64,000 nucleotides of DNA, from positions 1,550,001 through 1,614,000 of the forward strand of contig JAJEKV010000026.1 in assembly GCA_021234155.1 (NCBI GenBank). Direction: 5' to 3'. The DNA comes from Isoetes taiwanensis. Taxonomy: Eukaryota; Streptophyta; Lycopodiopsida; Isoetales; Isoetaceae. A program made the translations under genes and the position numbers. Shown here piece by piece: positions 37,317-50,695 of the stretch (the first letter of the stretch is position 1; each line of letters starts with the position of its first letter). Under the pieces are notes generated by a model that worked only from the letters and a program-made list of their open reading frames with translations, searched no databases and had not been told where the DNA came from.

Positions 37317-37320
<4 letters not shown>
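36845..37320 (+). mobile_element. CACTA (En/Spm) 5' terminus with subterminal palindromes
   Basis: The sequence starts CACTAGTAGAGATAACCC, the typical start of plant CACTA terminal repeats. From about 36870 to 37130 it holds about seven copies or half-copies of the palindrome TTTGTCACGCGTGACAAA (variants with CACGTG, CACACG and CACGCA). Such subterminal arrays are transposase-binding sites in En/Spm elements. The element is cut off by the (AT)n tract at 37321; no opposite end (TCTACTAGTG) and no transposase gene is visible in the window. Confidence 0.75.

Positions 37321-37373
<53 letters not shown>
37321..37373. repeat. (AT)n microsatellite 1
   Basis: An uninterrupted AT dinucleotide run of about 53 bases. 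It forms the left outer edge of the large palindrome. Confidence 0.98.
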
Positions 37374-37375
<2 letters not shown>

Positions 37376-38135
37376 AGAAATTTAACACGTCCTACGGTGC
37401 ATGTTCCAATAGTGCAAATTCTAATTTTAACATTCCTTTATATTCTTCAACTTTAGCATTCATGAAGATTCCCTTAGATTCTCTTAGAATTTTCTATTTT
37501 GATTGAAGTGCTTACCCATGAGCATTTAAAAATCTATCTTGGATCTGTGCAACATGTCTAAAACACCTTCTATTTTTAGACTGAGGTGCTTACCCTGAGC
37601 ATCTAGAACATTTTTTTTCCAAGATTTATATTGTATACCTTTATTATGAAACATTTTAGAACATTCTATTGTGGCTCTTTGCAAAATCTTAAAAAAACTC
37701 TAAGATTTCATCAAGATCTTTTTAGATTCCTTTAGATATTATGAAGATTCCCCTAGATTCAACTAGATTTTAAGAGATTCCTTTAGACTTGTAAATATCT
37801 TCCTAGATTCTCTTATAATTTATGAGATTTCCTTAGATTCCCTTTAATTCTCCTGGATTCCCTTACATTTTATAAATTTCTAAAACATTCTAGAACTTTC
37901 TGGAACATTCTGAAACTTTCAAAACATCCCAGAACTCCCCTAGATTCTCTTATATTCCAAAACATTTTAGAATTCTAGAACTTTCTAGAACATTCTAGAA
38001 GATTTTAGAACTTTCTAGAGTCTCCAGAACTTTCTAGAACTTTCTTGAATTATCTAGAATGTTATATTCTATTTTATCTTAATTAGAACATTACCTTTAA
38101 GTATATTTGAAACATAAATAATTCATAGAATTAAT

Positions 38136-38197
38136 GCCTGGTCTAGTGGTTAGAATGGGGGGCTGGGAGGTTAATGACCAGGGTTCGAATCCCCCCA
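38136..38197 (+). other. tRNA-like promoter (A and B boxes), left arm
   Basis: The sequence has TGGTCTAGTGGTTAGA (A box, D-arm) and GGTTCGAATCC (B box) 31 bases apart, as in plant glutamine- or glutamate-type tRNA genes. The acceptor stem and anticodon arm do not fold properly, so it is a tRNA-derived SINE head or relic rather than a tRNA gene. Confidence 0.65.
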
Positions 38198-38530
38198 ATA
38201 ACATAAAAAAATTTTAAAGCCTTTCCTTAAGATTTGTTGAAAATACCAAGGCCCGAGCATGCAATGTGAGCCGTAGGATCTTGGACCAAGGATTATGATC
38301 AATCTGGACCGTAGGATCATGTAGGATATATCTAAAGCAACGTGAGCCGTAGGATCTCGGACCAACGGTCAGGATCAGAACAACCTGGACCGTAGGATCG
38401 CTTACATATAATCGGTCACAAACTCCCAAGCCACCTGGGCCATAGGATACGTCCCAAAGCCACGTGAGCCGTCGGATCTCGGATCAACGGCCAGATTCAG
38501 GAGGACAAACATAAGAACATATATATGTTA

Positions 38531-38532
<2 letters not shown>

Positions 38533-38586
<54 letters not shown>
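38533..38586. repeat. (AT)n microsatellite 2, palindrome centre
   Basis: An AT run of about 54 bases at the exact centre of the 37.4-39.6 kb palindrome, followed by a short ATCT run. Confidence 0.98.
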
Positions 38587-38588
<2 letters not shown>

Positions 38589-38961
38589 ATCTATCTACTC
38601 TATATATGTTCTTATGTTTGTCGCGCTTATCCGGCCGTCCGTTCGAGATCCGACGGCTCACGTGGGTTTGGGACGTATCCTACGGCCCAGATGGCCTGGG
38701 AGTTTACATATAATATGTGTACCGTGGTCCTACGGTCCAGATTGATCTGATCCTGACCGTCGGTCCGAGATCCGACGGCTCATGTGGCTTGGGCACACAT
38801 CCTACGGTCCACGTGGCTTTGGGAATTATATGTAATAGATCCTACGGCTCATATTGCTTTTATATGGTGAGATCTTGATCGTTGATCGAGTCTAAGATCC
38901 TAAGGCTCATATTGAATGCTCGTTCCTTAAGGAAAGGCTTTTAAAATTGTTTATGTTATTG

Positions 38962-39024
38962 GGGGGATTCGAACCCTGGTCCTCAACCCCCCAAACCCCC
39001 CACTCTAACCACTAGACCAAGCAC
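38962..39024 (-). other. tRNA-like promoter (A and B boxes), right arm
   Basis: This is the reverse-complement partner of 38136-38197: on the minus strand TTGGTCTAGTGGTTAGAG then GGTTCGAATCCCCCC. The two promoters face each other across the central (AT)n tract, so RNA polymerase III transcripts would converge and be self-complementary. Confidence 0.65.
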
Positions 39025-39673
39025 TAATTCTATAAAAAATTTATGTTTCAAATATACTTAAGGGTAATGTTGTAATTAAGATAAAATAGACTATAATATT
39101 CTAGGATGTTTTGAAACTTTCAAAATGTTCCAGAAAGTTCTAAAATGTTCTAGAAATTTCTAGAATGTAAGGGAATCCAGGAGAATTAAAGGGAATATAA
39201 GGAAATCTCATAAATTGTAAGAGAATCTAGGAAAATATGCAAGTCTCTTAAAATCTAATTGAATCTAAGGGAATTTTCATAATATCTAAGGGAATGTAAG
39301 AAAATCTTGATGAAATCTTAGAGATTTTTTAAGATTTTGCAAAGAGCGACGATAGAATGTTCTAAAATGTTTCATAACAAAGGTGTACTCTAAAAATAGA
39401 AAATGCTTTAAAAATGTTGCACAGATCCAAAATAAATTATTTTAGAAGGTTTTAAATGCTCATGGGTAAGCACCTCAATCAAAATAGAAAATTCTAAGAG
39501 AATCTAGGAGAATCTAAGAGAATCTCAGTAGAATCGTTGGTTATCTAGAGCACTATAGGGCCTTGCACGGTAAGAACATGCTAAAACTGGAACAATGCGC
39601 CATGCGCCATACTGAGAATTAGTGTTCCAGTCAGTAGTAAGTTCTTTGTTAGATAAGATCCTAACTAAAGTAA

Positions 39674-39795
<122 letters not shown>

Positions 39796-40970
39796 GGCGG
39801 CTAGGGCTAGCATTTATTATGTCTTGATGTAAGCTTATCCCAGCCTCGGTACGCTGGGTGTAGTTTGATAATTATAGATTAATTGGGCAGTTGATGCTAG
39901 GAATGTAAGTACATGATAAGTTTTCAGTTGTTCAATATCAAGTTACCTTAAATTGGTATGAATCATATGAACAGGGAATGTTTGGGACATATAGAAGCGG
40001 ACTTTATGGTTAAAATTCATATGATGTGATTTGGTGTATTGATGACCACGTTAGGTCCTGAAATTATTTAGAGCCCCTGGCACCAGACTTTAACATATAA
40101 TTTCTTACGGGATGGTCTAGTACTTTTAAATGGTCATGTGATATTTACTTCAAAATAAACTGAATGTGTCTGTGATTATATCTATGGGGCATCGGAGTTA
40201 AAGCAGTGATCACATGATTTGATCCCATCTTTAAAGACATTTGACCTAAGGGATCTTGATACTTAGTGATTAATGTTAATATAAAGAGGATGTCTTGTCA
40301 AGAGAATTGGTTGACATGTTAAACATGACATGAGTAGTCTATTACATAATAAATACACTAAACAAAGAAAAAGAGTGTGAAGACTAAGTTCTTATATTAA
40401 ATTTATTTTTTATCTGGGCCTAATGGTGGTTGTGTTTGCATATTACACAAATTGGTGAAGGGGTAAATCCTATGGTGATATAAATATAACCTCTTTTGGG
40501 ATCACGCATGAATAAAAAAGGTTAAGGTTTGGGAATATGTGGATTGGGGTTTTAATGTTGACAGGTTAACTAAGGTAAATTGTGTATTTGTCCACGTATA
40601 CTGTATTACATGGTGAATGGGTTTGAACATGTCGACATGAACAGGAGTTAACCTAAGTTTGAAAGAAACCCTAGCCGGCGGCCGACACTCGGGTTATGCT
40701 GATTGTCCAGGCTGGGTTTAGATGTTTCTGGATGGCAAGGCAGTTGAGCTTTTTTGCTGATGTAGATACGCTCTTGGAGCAGTTGCATGCATGAAAAATC
40801 GTCATCTGATAGATCCGGTAACTAACTTGATACCTTTTATGAAAAGCTTTCTTAATCGGGGATGTAATAAGGGATTTGCCTTAAGCAAATGGATCTTAAC
40901 TAATCTAGGGCATTGGGTACTATATATTATGGATAATGAATCTTTGGGCATTCCGCATTTCCTTTGAAGC

Positions 40971-41294
40971 ATGAGCAAGGCTGGCAGGCCGGAAGGTGCT
41001 CCCAATAAGGGTTGCACTAGGGCCAAATTGATTGAATTACTCAGAAGAAATGGTTTGGAGCATGACAGTACCCAGCCATCAAAGGCACAGTTACTGGATT
41101 TGTGCAAGCAGCATGGGCTGGATCCCAACAAGGATAGGAACGACCCTGGGATTATGAGATTTATTCCAGGGCAAGGAAATGCCAACAAAAATGTTAAGGG
41201 CTTGGGAGCAGCCACTAGTAATATTGAAGTTGTTCCCTTGTCTAACTCTGATGATGATGGAGACACTGACAATGAAGACGTCCAGCCTAATCAG
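40971..41294 (+). CDS. Penelope-like copy 1, first coding exon (SAP-like domain)
   Basis: The frame opens MSKAGRPEGAPNKGCTRAK. Residues 18-50 (LIELLRRNGLEHDSTQPSK, then AQLLDLCKQHGL) have the helix-turn-helix spacing of a SAP/HeH-type DNA-binding motif, perhaps two tandem half-motifs. An acidic tail (SDDDGDTDNED) follows. The exon may end at AATCAG before GTCCTT, a weak donor. Its phase fits the acceptor at 43216 (TTTCTCAG). A candidate small exon at 42548-42660 with a strong donor (GTAAGT) would break the phase because it is 113 bases long. The ATG follows a stop-rich leader. Confidence 0.55.
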
Positions 41295-43216
41295 GTCCTT
41301 TATTGCTTTTGATTTCTGGCATTGCTTGTACAATTTAGCTCTACCTTATCATAATTTTATTTCTGAGATGGCTTAGCAGAGATTTGTTGATTGGGGTGTG
41401 TGGTTAAAAATGGTTGTATGTCACTATTGTTATTTTATGTTTTAACAGAAGCTCATCTAATTGTGTCTTCCTCTGTTGATGTCTTCCCTCAATTTTTTAA
41501 TTGCCTTTCTAAAATGCCTGACTCGAACACTTATAATTCGTTTGTTTAATCAGTATAAAGCCCATTTTATTCCTGGTATTAGCAGCATGGTACTTGGATC
41601 TGTATTAAATGCCCCTTGCTGGTTATGAATTGGCTTTGTAGGTTAGGATAGGGTCTGCACATTTGTAGTAGAATAGGGCTAGACGCATTGTTTGACTGTA
41701 AATGAACCTTGAAAGAGTGATTTTAGATCTTCCTATATTGTTTCACTCTCTGAATCATAGGCTGGACATTAGAATCTGCCTTTGGTCTCACATGTTTTTT
41801 GAGCATACAATGTTTCTCCAGTAATGTCTTAGGCACTCAAGTGTGGAAATGCGGAGATACTTTAATTATTGTTATACTTGGCTTTAATAGAATAATGTGC
41901 TAATGGCCGTTATCCTACTTCTGGTTCCCTGAGCCAATTTTATTTGGCATTTTTGCTGTTAACATAGGGGTTGATCTACTGGCAAGTGAATGCATTAATA
42001 TGGCATATGTGCTTGATCATTCAATTTATCTGATTAAGTGTTGTTTGGTTGCTGGTATAATCTAAATCTTAGTGACTAGTTTTGTACATATTTTGAGTGA
42101 ACCTACTGCATAGCTTTCAGATGATGTTGATAACTAACAGGTTAGGATGGTCGTGTTTTATGGCCATGTTATCATAATAATGCTGCACTGATAATAATGT
42201 TGCACTGATGTTCTTTGGTTTACTGCCATAAGTGAACATATCCGCTTACTTTTGTTGTTGGATCTAGCTTTGGTCTTAGGATCTACGGGTTGATTAACTT
42301 GTATAGGATTGGTTATGCATTTCTAGTTTCCAGCTGAATACCTTGGTGTTTCAATATTCTACACCAGCTCTGATTATTCCTTTATTGCCAAATAATCTTT
42401 ATATTTCCTAACTTGTCTCAGTTTTCTTATCTTTAATATATTTTTTATCTGTGGGTAAAGGGCCGAAAGGCCAAGGTTGTTCATAGCTTACCTGCTAGCA
42501 TAGGCATTTTTACCCTTCTTAGGCTAACAAATGCTTTTTGCTTGCAGGTAACCGAACTCCTTCTCCCATGCTTTGTGGATTTGGCATAATGTTTTCTTGT
42601 GGATCTGTTCTGCAAGTTTATGAACAAATGTTTTGTAATTATTATTTTCAATCAATTTTGGTAAGTATTTCTTTATGCTTTTTAATGAACATCACATTGG
42701 GTAAAATCCCTTCATACTCTTCTTTGATGTTTTCAAATATTCTCTTGGTAATAGCAGAATTTTTTTTATGTTATTGGCTTAATGAAATCTAAATAAAGCT
42801 GGTTTGTTGTCTTATTACTCACATTATGAGTTAATTTAATGGTTCTATAACATGTTGTAGAGTTGTTTCACTTGGTAAAGTTGTATTTATTTAGCCAGTC
42901 GCACATTATTAGACTTAGATATGCATGAGGATAAGTGAAGCAATATAGTTGCATTCCTAAAAGCAACCCTAGGTTGTATGTTCAGTATTGGTAATTTGTT
43001 AAAATCTCTAAGGCTTCCCCTTTTGGGGTCTGATAAGTCCTATTTTGCCTTTAGTTAATATGGTAAAATTTGGATGTCTTAACAAAACATTAGGTTTTGT
43101 TTAGGCTAGTATATATACCCGATTTCAGATCACTGGTTTTACCAGTGCGAGCCTTAGAGATAATTTGTTTTACTCATTGATTTTGGCATTTGTACTAAAT
43201 TCTTGATATTTCTCAG
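41295..43216 (+). other. Probable intron of Penelope-like copy 1
   Basis: This 1.9 kb stretch has no long coding frame, is T-rich and ends in a polypyrimidine-like tract with TTTCTCAG. An 84-codon frame at 42538-42792 contains a possible internal exon (42548-42660) between TTGCAG and GTAAGT. The region is retained in copy 2 at about the same length. Whether it is an intron needs transcript evidence. Confidence 0.45.
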
Positions 43217-44820
43217 GAAAATAATTCCAACATACGTAAAATATTCAATCTGGCTGGGGGTAATCAGCAGACGAATTATCAGAATACTTTGGATAACAGG
43301 CCAGGTTGGTACCCTGAACTAGTGTTACGTGGATATGAGGCTGCTGGAATTTTAGCACCAAACAAGGCAGTTCAGACTGTTTTAGCATGCATCAAGGACC
43401 AGGAAGTGCATAATCTGCTAATATGCAAAGAGAGTATGCTGGTGGAGGGTGAGATTTCAGTTATATTATTTCTTGGATTCAATGGAATGTTGAACCGGTC
43501 TCTAGCTTCAAAAATGCCGATTTTGACACTTGCCATGAGTTGGTGGTGAACAAGTACAATATGCTACCCGCATACATATTCTGTCACGACAAGAAGGATT
43601 TACATGATCTTTTGGCCTTTGTTAAAGGACTCACAGTTCTTGAAGGACAGAATAATATTAAACCATGCACGTTTATCCCTACTTCCAAGAGTTCTGCAGC
43701 AATAAAACAGACTGAGCAGCCTATGATTTTGGATAATTGTTTGTTTGATATAGAAGGTTTGAATGAGGATTGCATGACTTCTAAAAATAGTGATGGAGTT
43801 AGTGAATGCTTCCCTGAAATTGATGAAGATGCTAAAGTTAGGGACCAGCTGGATGAGTATAGTATTAAAGAGATGAACTTTTTCAATTGTGGCTGTTTTC
43901 CTATCATGTCATTTAGAAATATTGAGGTTCATGGTGAACAGTTTGAACAAACCCTTTGGGCTAGCAAAAATTTAGGGATTGTTGCTCCTATCAGCAAGGA
44001 ATCATGGATAAAATTGGCTAGACTCAATAAAGATGAAGTGATGAAAGCTGAAGCAGATGCTATTGCATTTACCAAGCATATTAGGAAGATATATGAGTTC
44101 AAACTTCCCTTTGATCTGAAACTGCTGAAAAAGACCTGTCAGATAGGGACTGCTCTCTATGTTGGTCAAAAAGGCCATATGGCCAAAGTTGAAGAGAAAA
44201 GAAATGATTTCTATTTGAAAAGGATCTATAGGACTTACTGCCCGTTCTTCAAATGTGATTGTGATAGGGTATGTGATGAGAAATGTGCTGACAATATTAT
44301 TTGGTTTGATCATATGATTTGGTTTATGGCAAATAACCTGGAAAAGATCTGGCCTGAGCAGAAGATACAAATGAGGTTTGCTCTGTTATCTAACTTTCTA
44401 GCTACTGAACCCATGAAAGGGGTTGTTCTGTCATATATTGGGTACCTAAATTTGAGGGAACTCATGTTTAGGATGACTCATAAGCTTGCTGAAAACATCA
44501 ATGTTAATCTGAAAAATGAGTTTGGCAGATCCAAGGCAGTGGATATAATTGAAAAGACGCTCAGATCTAAGAAGTTCTTAATTGAACATATGCATGATAA
44601 CAGTAGCATGGGTTTTGCTCCGACATACAAGAAAAAGACTCCTCCCAGCAACATTACTTATGGAATTCTCAGGCCTCCTAAGTTGGCGAAATGCTCCATG
44701 ACAAGTATTGTTGGAAATGTTGTTCCAGGTACTATTGAATCTGATGCAAGAGCCAAGGCAACTGGTGGAGTTCTTAAACCAATCATGGGGCAGCCCAGCA
44801 AGGGTAACTATACTGGTTAG
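43217..44820 (+). CDS. Penelope-like copy 1, N-terminal/linker protein with cysteine cluster
   Basis: Coding block of about 530 codons with one apparent frameshift near 43490 (CCGG where copy 2 has CTGG; copy 2 is open there). It begins ENNSNIRKIFNLAGGNQQ after the acceptor. Around 44235-44290 it carries CPFFKCDCDRVCDEKC, a possible zinc-binding cluster, followed by an aromatic region (IIWFDHMIWFMANN). The rest is charged and helical. I find no match to GIY-YIG motifs, nor any other nuclease. It ends GQPSKGNYTG and a stop just before the reverse transcriptase ORF; a donor-like GGTAAC lies at the end, but its phase does not fit the acceptor at 44955. Confidence 0.6.
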
Positions 44821-44838
44821 TTTTTATTTATGGAATGA

Positions 44839-47031
44839 ATGACTGTTTATTTGTGCATGCATGGCATTACTTTAGGCCTCAGTGCCTTACTTTACCGGGA
44901 CTTGTCCCAATTTATACCGGCCGTATTTTCTTATTACTGTTTTTTGGTCAAACAGATTAAAAGAAGGGAACTATCTTCAAGGATTGATGGAAGAATTAAG
45001 CTGAAAACTATAAGAGAAAATGTTAAAAGTAAATATGTCCACTTCACTTATTTTTCTAAAGTGGTGGATAAAATAAGGTTTAGCAGTACCTTTAAAACTG
45101 TTTTATGTAGATTTTTTGGCAATCAAGGGTATGATATGTGGGAAAACACTGTTTTTGGATGGAAATATTCTTCTTGTTTGGAAGATATATGTTACAAACC
45201 CAAGTTTATCTTTGCTGATAATAAAATTCCAGCTTGTCCCTGCTCTATTCCGGGACTTAAGAAATTCATAGACCCCAATATTGGGCATATTAGGACAACA
45301 GATATAAATATTGTGCATAGTAAAGGACTCAGGAACTGGTTTTCATATGGGTTGAATTATATACCTGACTCGCCCTTTACCTTGGAACAATTCAAGAAAG
45401 AGATGAATAGTACAATTGATGAATTCTTTAAGGTGCACAGGAATACATTATGTAATTTTGAGGATGATTATGTGGAGGAATGTAAAAAGGTCTTAAGGAA
45501 GGAGACAAAATGGCTGGCTAAATACTTCATTGAAAGTAATTATGAAGTTAAGAAGAAATTCCTCATACAAGATGAGAATCTGTTAAAAAACTTGACATGG
45601 TTATCTGATAACCTCTACATTTCTGGAGTGGACAAAGCAGGGAATAATCCGTCATTTATATGTCCATTACACATTAGAAATGAGGCTGATAAGAGACTAA
45701 GCAGCAGGGACTTCTCTATAATTTTGATGTCTCGTGAAGAACTTATTGTACAGGTTAGTACAGAATTATCTAAGTTACTTGGTGATGAGATTCATTCTAG
45801 CACCGAATTACCTTATCTTATGGGTATATTTAAAGCCCACAAAGGAGAATACAGATGGATTACAAATGCTCATGATACCATTTTTTCTATTGCTGCTTCT
45901 ATTGTATCTGCAGGTCTCAATTTGATTTTAGAGGCATGGCCTTCCATTTGCTATGAACTGTGCAAACCAGGGAACTTTTTCCAGAAAAATAAAATCAAGG
46001 CATCATGGATTATCAGCTCAATATATGATGTGGTATGTAACTTACCAGCCAAAATCAATGATATTTTTGTGGCAGATATAACTAAATGTTATGAAAACAT
46101 ACCATTACAGGGTAATGATGGTATTTGTAATGTAATTGAGGAAATTAGTATTTTGACCTGGGATCACATGAGATCGCAGCATACTGGGTTTGACATGTGG
46201 TATAGGATTCTAGAAAACTCTATGGTTATCATGGAATGGAAGAATAAGACACCAGATCACAATGAATGGAAGAGGATGGATATGGGTTTATTCATAGCAC
46301 TTAATAGATGGCTTTTAAACAATTGTTTCCTTTCAATGCACAATGGTATCTGGAAACAGGTTAAAGGTATCCCTATGGGGTTTGCATCAAGCCCGGCTTG
46401 GTGTAACTTATACCTTGCTTGGTTTGAACTGAAGTTTATCTTGAGACTAATTACTGAAGGTAAATTGAAGGAGGCTGTTGCTTTCAATCATACTTTCTGG
46501 TATATTGATGATCTACTTAGCATCAACAACCCATTCATTAGAAAATGTATGGGAATTATTGAAAGTGAGAGTGGAGATGGAATTTATAACCTTAAGCATT
46601 TGGCAATCAAAGATGAGACTGATTATTGTGGCTGGAATTCTGCATTGGGAAGAAAAGCTGATTTTTTAAATATGAGCATTGAAATCCTTTCACATCATAG
46701 TGGAATTTATGCTACCTACAGGTTTGATAAGAGGGATAAATTGCCATTTCAAGTTTCTAGGTTCATTTGTGCCAGCAGCTGTCGTCCATACCTTTTGGCA
46801 TGTAATGTCATCATTTCTCAAGTGCAACCATATCTATATGTGCATAGTAATCCTGTATGGGCTGCTAGGGACATTTCAGAACTTATAAAAGTGTTTGTTG
46901 CAAGAGGCTTCCGAAAGGTGGATCTTTGGCATAAAGTTTTCAAGGTAATAAAGGAGGAGAGTTTTCCTGGGCTCAGATATGACATCAACATGCTTATTAA
47001 CGAACTATACAAATTCAGGTATGCTACTTGA
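44839..47031 (+). CDS. Penelope-like reverse transcriptase, copy 1 (730 codons, intact)
   Basis: This is the longest intact ORF in the window. N-terminal landmarks are GHIRTTDINIV (about 149-159) and GVDKAGNNPSFIC (D at about 265), like the DKAANN block of Penelope-like enzymes. IFKAHKGEYRWIT is the template-binding part. Motif A is FVADITKCYENIP with catalytic D413. Motif B is GIPMGFASSPAWCNLYL (about 510). Motif C is YIDDLLSINNP with D557 and D558. Then come KADFLNMSIEI and a C-terminal SRFICASSCRPYLLACNVI and VARGFRKVDLWHKVFK, matching the Penelope-type thumb. Residue 554 is W; copy 2 has R, which is the usual residue before YIDD as I recall. The true start may be later, after an acceptor at 44955. 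No endonuclease domain follows. Confidence 0.85.
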   Translation: MTVYLCMHGITLGLSALLYRDLSQFIPAVFSYYCFLVKQIKRRELSSRIDGRIKLKTIRENVKSKYVHFTYFSKVVDKIRFSSTFKTVLCRFFGNQGYDMWENTVFGWKYSSCLEDICYKPKFIFADNKIPACPCSIPGLKKFIDPNIGHIRTTDINIVHSKGLRNWFSYGLNYIPDSPFTLEQFKKEMNSTIDEFFKVHRNTLCNFEDDYVEECKKVLRKETKWLAKYFIESNYEVKKKFLIQDENLLKNLTWLSDNLYISGVDKAGNNPSFICPLHIRNEADKRLSSRDFSIILMSREELIVQVSTELSKLLGDEIHSSTELPYLMGIFKAHKGEYRWITNAHDTIFSIAASIVSAGLNLILEAWPSICYELCKPGNFFQKNKIKASWIISSIYDVVCNLPAKINDIFVADITKCYENIPLQGNDGICNVIEEISILTWDHMRSQHTGFDMWYRILENSMVIMEWKNKTPDHNEWKRMDMGLFIALNRWLLNNCFLSMHNGIWKQVKGIPMGFASSPAWCNLYLAWFELKFILRLITEGKLKEAVAFNHTFWYIDDLLSINNPFIRKCMGIIESESGDGIYNLKHLAIKDETDYCGWNSALGRKADFLNMSIEILSHHSGIYATYRFDKRDKLPFQVSRFICASSCRPYLLACNVIISQVQPYLYVHSNPVWAARDISELIKVFVARGFRKVDLWHKVFKVIKEESFPGLRYDINMLINELYKFRYAT

Positions 47032-47079
47032 TGCTTGGAATCATCAATTTTTTGTTTCACATAGTTTGAATTTAGTTGG

Positions 47080-47111
47080 CAGAAGGGTCCCTAGGCATAG
47101 GGACCCTTCTG
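47080..47111. other. Perfect 13-bp hairpin near the 3' end of copy 1
   Basis: CAGAAGGGTCCCT and AGGGACCCTTCTG form an exact 13-bp stem with loop AGGCAT. It lies 48 bases after the reverse transcriptase stop and about 55 bases before the terminal (AT)n. It is conserved in copy 2 (62763-62794). A role as a 3' recognition structure for the reverse transcriptase is plausible. Confidence 0.85.
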
Positions 47112-47163
47112 TCCTTATGCTTATGATGGGATTTGATTCTGCCTTCCGGTTGGAGGGAGGATC

Positions 47164-50695
<3,532 letters not shown>

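Noticed and set aside
38136-38197. Functional tRNA gene
   Set aside because: A and B boxes are good, but the acceptor stem and T-stem do not pair properly.
43217-47031. GIY-YIG endonuclease domain
   Set aside because: No GIY and YIG spacing or the following R and E residues could be seen upstream or downstream of the reverse transcriptase.
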